Source of the DNA: Amycolatopsis orientalis DSM 43388 | GTDB taxonomy: Bacteria > Actinomycetota > Actinomycetes > Mycobacteriales > Pseudonocardiaceae | Direction: 5' to 3' | DNA: 53,788 nucleotides | Assembly (NCBI RefSeq): GCF_000411975.1 | Contig: NZ_ASXG01000138.1 | Coordinates: 1 to 53,788 of the forward strand | Translations under genes and position numbers: made by a program | Notes under the pieces: model-generated | Told to the model about the DNA's origin: nothing | Databases searched by the model: none | Seen by the model: the letters and a program-made list of their open reading frames with translations, nothing else | In this document: one piece after another, positions 48,094 to 53,788 of the stretch | How the letters are laid out: every line of letters starts with the position of its first letter | Numbering within the stretch: the stretch's first letter is position 1

Positions 48094-48502
48094 GACTGGC
48101 CCCCTGTTTCATCGTCTCGACGTCCTCGCGGACCCTTTCCACGGATTCCTCCGGCACCACCGGCCCGGCCCGGCTCGCCTCCTTGCCGCCGACCAGCGCG
48201 GCGATCCCCGCGGTCAGCAGCAGCGCGGCCGCGACGATCAGCGCGGACAGCCAGCCGGGGAGCACGAGCGCCAACGCGAGCACGGCGGCGGCGACGAGGG
48301 TCGCGCCGCCGAACAGGGCCAGCACGCCGGCGAATCCGACGAGCCCGGCGCCGATGCCGAAGCGCTTCCCCTTGGTCTGCAGTTCCGCCATGGCCAAGCG
48401 GAATTCGTCCTGGAGCAGGCGTTTGATCGAAGCGGTCAGATCGGCCGCGAGGTCCGCGGTGGACTTCTCGTGCGCGGGCGTCCGGTTCATTTCCTCCAGC
48501 AC
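48074..48502 (-). CDS. Phage holin family (PF07332/DUF1469) membrane protein (142 aa)
   Basis: The N-terminal STADLAADLTASIKRLLQDEFRLAMAELQTKGKRFGIGAG is followed by two adjacent helices (about 52-75 and 80-100), the layout of PF07332. Despite the family name, these are not phage genes in actinobacteria; there are no phage neighbours here. GTG at 48502 is preferred because GGGAGG stands 6 bases upstream. A start at ATG 48490 would have GGAGG only 2 bases away. A GTTT-N15-GGGTAC promoter lies upstream. Confidence 0.85.
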   Translation of the reverse strand: MLEEMNRTPAHEKSTADLAADLTASIKRLLQDEFRLAMAELQTKGKRFGIGAGLVGFAGVLALFGGATLVAAAVLALALVLPGWLSALIVAAALLLTAGIAALVGGKEASRAGPVVPEESVERVREDVETMKQGASHDRPQG

Positions 48503-48527
48503 GGCATCCTCCCTTCGTGTTCGAGGC

Positions 48528-48552
48528 GTACCCGGCCTGGAGGCGGCGAAAC
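48528..48552 (-). promoter_or_regulatory. SigB/SigF-like promoter of the holin-DUF3618-DUF3040 operon
   Basis: On the minus strand GTTT (48552-48549) and GGGTAC (48533-48528) are separated by 15 bases, matching the streptomycete SigB consensus GNNT-N14-16-GGGTAC/T. The -10 box lies 25 bases before the GTG at 48502. Confidence 0.75.
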
Positions 48553-48555
48553 GGG

Positions 48556-49119
48556 TCAGCGTCCGGCGGATTCCAGGCGGGCGAGGGTTTCGCGGAGCGC
48601 GTCGACGACCCAGTCGTGGCCGAGCGGCAGCGGGCTCGGGATCTGGTCGTCCGGGTCGTCGGAGCTGTGCGCGAGCACCTCGACCTCGACGCCGGACTCG
48701 CGCAGCGCGGCGATCTCGGCGTCGTGCTGCGCCAGCCAGGCTTCGTCGGCGACGGCGGCGTCGCCGGGGCTGAGCACGCCCTCGGCGGCCGGGTCGACCA
48801 GAAGGACGGAACGCACCGACCCGGAGTGCTCGGCGGCGAGCCGCAGGGCGTCGGCGGCGAGCGGGCCGCTCGTGACGAGGTCGCTGCGCTCCGGCGCGGC
48901 CAGGGTTTCCCCGGTTCCGGACCACGCGCCCTCCACCGGGATCCGGTACCAGAGGATCTCGTGGTCCTGCTCGAGCGGCCGCCAGGTGGCGGGCAGGCCC
49001 TCGTGCTTGGCCAGGCCGGCCGGGTCGAGCACGACCAGCCGGGGCGAGCCGGGCCGGCCCGCGGTGACCAGCGGCGGGCCGTCGGCGCGGACCGGGTCGG
49101 ACGGTAACGGTTCTGGCAT
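48556..49119 (-). CDS. Hypothetical protein (187 aa)
   Basis: I do not recognise the family. Phrases such as LVVLDPAGLAKHEGLPATWRPLEQDHEILWYRIP and VRSVLLVDPAA are reminiscent of an alpha/beta hydrolase fold, but no G-x-S-x-G nucleophile is present, so enzymatic activity is doubtful. ATG at 49119 follows AAGGAG. It has its own GTTT-N15-GGGTAA stress-type promoter and is divergent from the CBS protein gene. Confidence 0.7.
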   Translation of the reverse strand: MPEPLPSDPVRADGPPLVTAGRPGSPRLVVLDPAGLAKHEGLPATWRPLEQDHEILWYRIPVEGAWSGTGETLAAPERSDLVTSGPLAADALRLAAEHSGSVRSVLLVDPAAEGVLSPGDAAVADEAWLAQHDAEIAALRESGVEVEVLAHSSDDPDDQIPSPLPLGHDWVVDALRETLARLESAGR

Positions 49120-49143
49120 GTCGGCTCCTTCCACGCGCCTCGG

Positions 49144-49168
49144 TTACCCGGGCCGGGGATGGAGAAAC
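49144..49168 (-). promoter_or_regulatory. SigB/SigF-like promoter, minus strand
   Basis: GTTT (49168-49165) then 15 bases then GGGTAA (49149-49144), 24 bases before the ATG at 49119. Confidence 0.7.
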
Positions 49169-49178
49169 GGCTCGGCAC

Positions 49179-49203
49179 GCGTAACGGAGCCGAACGCGGG
49201 TAG
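49179..49203 (+). promoter_or_regulatory. SigB/SigF-like promoter, plus strand
   Basis: GCGT (49179-49182) then 15 bases then GGGTAG (49198-49203), 32 bases before the CBS protein start. The -35 box is weaker than in the divergent partner. Confidence 0.55.
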
Positions 49204-49235
49204 CCGGGGAGTGAGCGGAGGAAGGAGACGATCTG

Positions 49236-49655
49236 ATGACCACTGCCCGCGACCTGATGACTCCGCACGCCGTGTGCGTGCGGGAGTCCGAGACCGTGCA
49301 CGACGCCGCGCAGAAGATGGCGCACGAACAGCTGGGTGCGCTGCCGGTGTGCGGCGAGGACAACCGGCTCAAGGGAATGCTGACCGACCGCGACATCGTG
49401 GTGAAGGTGATCGCCGAGGGCAAGGACCCGCGCGCGGTGCACGCAGGCGAGCTGGCGCAAGGCGAAGCGGTGACGATCGGCGCGGACGACGACGTCGCCG
49501 AGATCCTGCAGACCATGTCGCAGCACCGGGTCCGCCGGCTGCCGGTGATCGACGGCCACGACCTGGTCGGCGTCGTCGCGCAGGCGGACGTCGCCCGGGC
49601 GATGCCGAACCCGGACACCGGCGTGCTGGTGGAGGCCCTGTCGCACGACTACTGA
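49236..49655 (+). CDS. Two-CBS-domain protein (139 aa)
   Basis: Two CBS repeats fill the protein: MTTARDLMTPHAVCVRESETVHDAAQKM to TDRDIVVKVIAEG, and GEAVTIGADDDVAEILQTM to GHDLVGVVAQADVARAM. CBS pairs bind adenine nucleotides. Free-standing two-CBS proteins of this type are often induced by stress or dormancy in actinobacteria. ATG at 49236 has GGAAGGAGA upstream. Confidence 0.92.
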   Translation: MTTARDLMTPHAVCVRESETVHDAAQKMAHEQLGALPVCGEDNRLKGMLTDRDIVVKVIAEGKDPRAVHAGELAQGEAVTIGADDDVAEILQTMSQHRVRRLPVIDGHDLVGVVAQADVARAMPNPDTGVLVEALSHDY

Positions 49656-49730
49656 TCGTCCCCGCGTTTGCCGGTCGCGGACCCGGGTAATCGCCGGGAA
49701 TCCGCAGAGCGGGCCAGGGGGCGAGCGGCC

Positions 49731-49786
49731 GCGCGACCGTCGCGGAGGGACGGTCGCGCGGCCGTCGCGGAGGGACGGTCGCGCGG
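49731..49786 (+). repeat. Tandem 25-bp repeat with hairpins after the CBS gene
   Basis: Starting at 49737, a 25-base unit repeats exactly at 49762-49786 (each beginning CCGTCGCGGAGGGACGGTCG). GCGCGACCGTC (49731-49741) pairs perfectly with GACGGTCGCGC (49749-49759) across GCGGAGG, so the element can act as a terminator with alternative hairpins. Confidence 0.75.
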
Positions 49787-49795
49787 CCGTTTCCC

Positions 49796-49820
49796 GGTTG
49801 AACCGCGGCGCAGCGGGTAG
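49796..49820 (+). promoter_or_regulatory. SigB/SigF-like promoter of the SDR gene
   Basis: GGTTG (49796-49800) then 14 bases then GGGTAG (49815-49820), 39 bases before the GTG at 49860. Confidence 0.65.
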
Positions 49821-49859
49821 CCGGAAGGGAGCAGAACCGACTTTCCGGGGAGGATTTCC

Positions 49860-50717
49860 GTGGCCGACCGCATCCGACCGCCGCAGCAGCAGGACCCGCC
49901 CGGCGCCACCGCGGACATGGACCCGCGGCCGCGCGATTCGATGACCGACTACGAGGGCCGCGGCCTTCTCGCCGGGCAGCGCGCGCTGATCACCGGCGGG
50001 GATTCCGGCATCGGCCGCGCGGTGGCGATCGCCTTCGCCAAGGAAGGCGCGGACGTCGCGATCTCCTATCTCGACGAGCACGAGGACGCCGAGTACACCG
50101 CCGATCGCGTGCGCGCCGAGGGCCGGGAATGCCTGCTGCTCCCCGGCGATCTCGCCGAGCCGCGGCAGTGCCGGGACATCGTCGAACGCACTCTGTCCGA
50201 TTTGGACGGACTGGACATCCTGGTCAACAACGCGGCGACGCAATGGCCGGTCGACCGTCCGGAGGACCTGACCGAAGAGCAGTGGATGCACACGTTCGAC
50301 GTGAACCTGCACAGCTACTTCCGGGTCACCGCGGCCGCGCTGCCGCATCTGGGCGACGGGGACGTCATCATCAACACCGGTTCGGTGAACGGCTTGCGCG
50401 GCAACAAGAGCCTCATCGACTACTCGGCGACGAAGGGCGCGATCCACGCCTGGACGTATTCGATGGCGCAGGCGCTGGCCGAGCGCGGGATCCGGGTGAA
50501 CTGCGTCGCGCCGGGTCCGGTGTGGACGCCGCTGATCCCGTCGACGTTCCCGCCGGAGAAGGTGGAGAAGTTCGGCTTGCAGGTGCCGCTGGAACGGGCC
50601 GCGCATCCGGACGATCTCGCGCCGTCGTACGTCTTCCTGGCTTCCAACCGGCTTTCGTCGTACTACAGCGGGGAAGTGCTGGCCGCGCTGGGCGGCGAGA
50701 CCGTGCCCGGCGGATAG
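49860..50717 (+). CDS. SDR-family oxidoreductase, stress type (285 aa)
   Basis: The cofactor motif TGGDSGIG is at 45-52, followed by NNAA. The catalytic residues are S175, Y188 and K192 (YSATK). The N-terminal extension rich in Pro and Gln before the Rossmann motif is typical of the YhdF/YhxC/GSP39-like oxidoreductases that Bacillus makes under general stress. GTG at 49860 has GGGGAGG 7 bases upstream. The stress-type promoter upstream agrees. Cofactor preference and substrate are unknown. Confidence 0.9.
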   Translation: MADRIRPPQQQDPPGATADMDPRPRDSMTDYEGRGLLAGQRALITGGDSGIGRAVAIAFAKEGADVAISYLDEHEDAEYTADRVRAEGRECLLLPGDLAEPRQCRDIVERTLSDLDGLDILVNNAATQWPVDRPEDLTEEQWMHTFDVNLHSYFRVTAAALPHLGDGDVIINTGSVNGLRGNKSLIDYSATKGAIHAWTYSMAQALAERGIRVNCVAPGPVWTPLIPSTFPPEKVEKFGLQVPLERAAHPDDLAPSYVFLASNRLSSYYSGEVLAALGGETVPGG

Positions 50718-50727
50718 TTTCGCCCAG

Positions 50728-50782
50728 GTCCGGGAAGGGCTCCTTGCGGGAATTTGGTTCCCGCGAGGAGCCCTTCCCGGAC
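50728..50782. terminator. 25-bp hairpin between convergent genes
   Basis: The arm 50728-50752 (starting GTCCGGGAAGGGCTCCTTG) pairs with 50758-50782 (ending GGAGCCCTTCCCGGAC) with one G-U pair across a TTTGG loop. It is a sister of 34605-34651; both share GGAAGGGCTCCTTG or GTGAAGGGCTCCTTG followed by GGGAA. It lies between the convergent SDR and FAD/Fe-S dehydrogenase genes. Confidence 0.8.
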
Positions 50783-50783
50783 T

Positions 50784-53753
50784 TCAGCGTTCTTGTGCGT
50801 CGAGCCCGGCGGCCAGCAGCTCGGCGAGGTGGATGCCCTCCCGGCCGCCGCTGTCCAGTTCGTGCAGCTGGGTGCGGCAGCTGAACCCGTCCGCCAGCAC
50901 CGCGGTCCGCCGATCTGCTTGGCGGACCCGGGGGAGCAGCACTCGTTCGGCGCACGCTTTGCTGACTTCCAGATGCCCGCGCTCGAAGCCGAAGTTCCCG
51001 GCGAGCCCGCAACAGCCGGAATCCAGCCGTTCGACGTCGACCCCGGCGGCCTGCAGCAGTTCCTTGTCCGCGTCCCAGCCGAGCACCGCGTGCTGGTGGC
51101 AATGCACCTGCGCGAGCGCGTGTCCGGGAATCCGCGGCGGCCGGTAGCCGGGGGAATGCCGGGTCAGCAGCTCCGCGAGGGTCACGGTCTGGTCCCGCAA
51201 TCGCCGGACGTCCTGGTCGCCGGGGAACAATTCGGCGACGTCGGAGCGGAAGACCGCGGTGCAGCTGGGTTCGAGGCCGAGGACCAGGCCGCCGTCCCGC
51301 AGATGCGGGGCCAGCGTCCGCACGGTGCGGGTCAGGACCCGCTTCGCGACTCCCAGCTGGCCGGTGGAAATCCAGGTCAGGCCGCAGCACGCGGACGGCT
51401 CCGGCAGCGTCACCCGCCATCCAGCGTCCTCCAGCACCCGCACGGCCGCCTCGGCGATGTGCGGATGGAAGTAGGACGTGAAGGTGTCCGGCCACAGCAG
51501 CACTGTGCCGCGCGCACCGGTCCCGGCGGGTTGGTGCCGGGCGAACCACCGCGGCAGCGGTTTCGGGGCGAAGCGGGGGATTTCCCGTTCTTCGACCCCG
51601 GCGGCGCGGGTCGCGAACCTGGTCTTGCCGAGCAGGTTGACCAGCCGGGCCGTACGGGTTTTGCCCACCAGCCGGGCGACGAGCGGCAGCCAGCCCATGC
51701 TGAAGTCCGACCGCGGCCGTTTCCAGGGCCGGCCCGCGTAGTGGTGGGCGAGGAATTCCGCCTTGTAGGTGGCCATGTCCACATCGGCCGGGCAGTCGGA
51801 TTTGCAGCCTTTGCAGGAAAGGCACAGGTCGAGCGCGTCGCGGACCGCAGTGGAGCGCCAGCCGTCGGAGATCGGGCCGTCGTGGTGCCCGTCGAGCATC
51901 TCGAACAGCAGGCGCGCCCGGCCGCGCGTGGAGTGTTCCTCCTCGCCGGTCACCTGGTACGACGGGCACATCACGTCGCCGCTTTCCGAAGTGGACTGCC
52001 GGCACCGGCCGACGCCGACGCACCGGTTGGCGGCCTGGGAGAACGAGCCGCCGTCGTGCGGGAAGCGGAAGTAGAGGTCCTGCGGCTCGGCGGGGGACCA
52101 CGAGCCGCCGAGCCGCAGGTGCTGATCCAGCGAATAGGGCGCGACGACCTTGCCCGGGTTCATCCGGTCGGCCGGGTCGAAGATCGCCTTGAGCCGGCCG
52201 AACGCGGTGACCAGGTCGTTGCCGAACATGCGCGGCAGCAGTTCGCCGCGGCTCTGCCCGTCGCCGTGTTCGCCGGAGAACGAGCCGCCGAACTCCGCGA
52301 CCAGGTCGGCGGCCCGTTCCATGAACCGCCGGTAGGTCGCGACGCCGGACGCGGTGTAGAGGTCGAACGGGATCCGCGTGTGCACGCAGCCCTGTCCGAA
52401 GTGGCCGTAGAGGCTCGGGCCGGTTTCGTCGGCGTAGCCGAATTCCGCGTACAGCGCGTCCAGCCTGCGGAGGTAGTCGCCCAGTTTTTCCGGCGCCACC
52501 GCGGAATCCTCCCAGCCCTCGAAGGTGTCCCGCTCGCCGGGGACGTGCGCGGTCGCGCCGAGCCCGGCCTCGCGGACCTGCCAGAGCTCGGCTTCCTTGG
52601 CCGGGTCGTCGAGGAAAGCGACCTCGGCGCCCTCGATCGAGTCGAGCAGCCCGCGGGCCTGTTTGTCGGCTTCCTCGAGCGTCTGCGCGCCGAACTGGAC
52701 CATCAGGAACGCCCGGCCGCGCGGCAGCTCTTCGCGGGCCTTTTCGTTGAGGTGCTTCAAGCGCTCGTCGTAGAGCAGCCGGTGGTCGACGCCTTCGAGC
52801 GCGATCGGTTCGTGCGGAAGGATGTCCGGCACCGCGTCGGCGGCGGTCGCGACGTCCGGATAGCCGAGCACGACCATCGCGCGCTCGGGCAGCACCGGCA
52901 CCAGCTCCAGTTCCGCGCGCAGCACGGTGACCAGCGTCGATTCGCTGCCGACGAGCAGCCCGGCCACGTCGAAGCCGTGTTCGGGCAGCAGCGAGTCGAG
53001 GTTGTAGCCCGACACCCGGCGCGGAATGTCCGGGAAGCGGCGGCGGATCTCGCCGGCGTACTCGTCGCGCAGCCGGCGCAGCTGCCGGTAGACCGCGGCG
53101 CGCCGGTCTCCGTGGTGCTCGATCTCGGCGTACTCGTCGTCGCTGGTTTTGCCGCACCAGAACCGGGTTCCGTCCGCCAGCAGCACTTCGAGGCGCACGA
53201 TATTGTCCACGACCTTGCCGGTGCGCTGGGCGGTCGCGCCGCAGGAGTTGTTGCCGATCATGCCGCCGAGGGTGCAGTTCATGTGCGTGGCGGGCTCCGG
53301 GCCGAAGCGGAGCCCGGTGTCGGCGAGCTGCCGGTTGAGGTCGTCCAGCACGATGCCCGGCTGCACGACGCAGGTGCGGTTCTCGGCGTCGACGGATTCC
53401 AGCTTCGAGCAGTATTTGGACCAGTCGAGCACGACGGCGGTGTTGGTGCACTGGCCGGCGAGGCTCGTGCCGCCGCCGCGCGAGAGCACCGGCGCGCCGA
53501 ACTCCCGCGCGACCGCCAGCGCTTCGACGGCGTCGTCGGGGGAGCGCGGCACCACGACGCCGATCGGGACCTGGCGGAAATTGGACGCGTCGGTGGAGTA
53601 GGCGGCGCGGCTCCCGTCGTCGAAACGGACCTCGCCCTCGACCCGCTCGCGCAAGGCGGCGGCGAGGGCAGCGGGGTCGAGTTCGGCCGGTTCCGGCACG
53701 CGCACAACCGGATTGGGGAGTTCAGCGGTGCTGATAGCGGTACCTTCTTTCAT
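50784..53753 (-). CDS. FAD-linked oxidase fused to Fe-S and CCG domains, D-2-hydroxy-acid dehydrogenase-like (989 aa)
   Basis: A PCMH-type FAD-binding domain spans about 60-295 (VVVPRSPDDAVEAL, LSRGGGTSLAGQ, GGMIGNNSCGA). The FAD-oxidase C domain reaches about 540 (GEHGDGQSRG, DPADRMNPGK). A ferredoxin-like part carries C578, C584, C596 and C644-x2-C-x2-C-x3-C654. Two cysteine-rich motifs, ACCG (789-790) and GCCG (914-915), form a DUF224/GlpC-like region. This is the YdiJ/D-2-hydroxyglutarate or D-lactate dehydrogenase architecture, feeding electrons from a D-2-hydroxy acid to the quinone pool. ATG at 53753 has GGAGG 8 bases upstream. No partner subunits are needed. Confidence 0.92.
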   Translation of the reverse strand: MKEGTAISTAELPNPVVRVPEPAELDPAALAAALRERVEGEVRFDDGSRAAYSTDASNFRQVPIGVVVPRSPDDAVEALAVAREFGAPVLSRGGGTSLAGQCTNTAVVLDWSKYCSKLESVDAENRTCVVQPGIVLDDLNRQLADTGLRFGPEPATHMNCTLGGMIGNNSCGATAQRTGKVVDNIVRLEVLLADGTRFWCGKTSDDEYAEIEHHGDRRAAVYRQLRRLRDEYAGEIRRRFPDIPRRVSGYNLDSLLPEHGFDVAGLLVGSESTLVTVLRAELELVPVLPERAMVVLGYPDVATAADAVPDILPHEPIALEGVDHRLLYDERLKHLNEKAREELPRGRAFLMVQFGAQTLEEADKQARGLLDSIEGAEVAFLDDPAKEAELWQVREAGLGATAHVPGERDTFEGWEDSAVAPEKLGDYLRRLDALYAEFGYADETGPSLYGHFGQGCVHTRIPFDLYTASGVATYRRFMERAADLVAEFGGSFSGEHGDGQSRGELLPRMFGNDLVTAFGRLKAIFDPADRMNPGKVVAPYSLDQHLRLGGSWSPAEPQDLYFRFPHDGGSFSQAANRCVGVGRCRQSTSESGDVMCPSYQVTGEEEHSTRGRARLLFEMLDGHHDGPISDGWRSTAVRDALDLCLSCKGCKSDCPADVDMATYKAEFLAHHYAGRPWKRPRSDFSMGWLPLVARLVGKTRTARLVNLLGKTRFATRAAGVEEREIPRFAPKPLPRWFARHQPAGTGARGTVLLWPDTFTSYFHPHIAEAAVRVLEDAGWRVTLPEPSACCGLTWISTGQLGVAKRVLTRTVRTLAPHLRDGGLVLGLEPSCTAVFRSDVAELFPGDQDVRRLRDQTVTLAELLTRHSPGYRPPRIPGHALAQVHCHQHAVLGWDADKELLQAAGVDVERLDSGCCGLAGNFGFERGHLEVSKACAERVLLPRVRQADRRTAVLADGFSCRTQLHELDSGGREGIHLAELLAAGLDAQER

Positions 53754-53788
53754 GGCTGGGACCTCCGGGGAACGCTTCTGGTGCTTGT

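Noticed and set aside
47773..48502. Prophage, suggested by the 'holin' family name
   Set aside because: PF07332 proteins are ordinary actinobacterial membrane proteins. There is no endolysin, capsid, integrase or att site nearby, and the operon has a stress-type promoter.
1..53788. tRNA genes, CRISPR arrays or transposases
   Set aside because: No cloverleaf-like sequences, spacer-interrupted short repeats, or DDE/tyrosine recombinase motifs were found on either strand by reading. A tRNAscan or CRISPR finder run could confirm.

Overview
The window is a very GC-rich actinomycete chromosome segment, most likely Amycolatopsis or a close pseudonocardial relative. This is inferred from the frequent GTG starts, the many 4-bp ATGA/GTGA gene overlaps, and families typical of that order: a DUF3558 lipoprotein, DUF3040, DUF1918, an Rv1733c-like protein, an ECF41 sigma factor and a CtpE-like P-type ATPase. 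I see no tRNA, rRNA, CRISPR array, insertion sequence, integrase or prophage. It reads as core/accessory chromosome dense in small regulator-plus-target modules.

Layout. 1-2.8 kb: end of an unrecognised gene, an ArsR-like regulator, an Rv1733c-like membrane protein, then a gene-free minisatellite with a perfect 137-bp direct repeat. 2.8-10 kb: DUF3040 and GlsB stress membrane proteins, an ECF41 sigma factor behind its own ECF41-type promoter and divergent from a methyltransferase, a TetR/ChrB/MFS cluster with two palindromes, and a Tat-exported phosphocholine-type phospholipase C. 10-17.5 kb: a double-module Lrp regulator divergent from an aromatic hydroxylase plus methyltransferase, an ArsR-SRPBCC pair, a ROK regulator divergent from a DUF1479 dioxygenase, and LysR divergent from gamma-glutamyltransferase. 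19.4-24.9 kb: acyl-CoA ligase, TetR, aldehyde dehydrogenase and GMC alcohol oxidoreductase, an alcohol-to-acyl-CoA route, with a KstR-type box ahead of the GMC gene. 25.1-27 kb: a cobalamin riboswitch before cbtB-cbtA and a FhuF-like [2Fe-2S] protein. 27-34.6 kb: DUF3558 lipoprotein, a small membrane protein, the P-type ATPase, DUF1918 and a PadR-regulated MacB-like ABC exporter. 34.7-38.7 kb: a TetR-controlled flavin monooxygenase/hydrolase/saccharopine-dehydrogenase-like operon. 39.2-44 kb: IclR with an enolase-superfamily and iron-alcohol-dehydrogenase operon, a duplicated 113-bp segment leading into a frameshifted gene, an SRPBCC-MarR pair and a GGDEF relic. 44.2-47.4 kb: a secreted HEXXH protein and a KimA-like APC transporter. 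47.5-50.7 kb: envelope and stress genes behind repeated GTTT-N15-GGGTA (SigB/SigF-like) promoters. The end holds a 989-residue FAD/Fe-S dehydrogenase fusion.

How it works together. Most regulators sit divergent from, or overlapping, the gene they probably control, and a dyad can usually be seen in the shared spacer. The most distinctive points are the ECF41 self-promoter without the usual COE partner, the B12-riboswitch operon with an extra FhuF-like protein, the KstR-type box, the SigB/SigF-like promoter cluster, the two families of long hairpins between convergent genes, and the repeat blocks at 2.1-2.7 kb and 42.4-42.7 kb.
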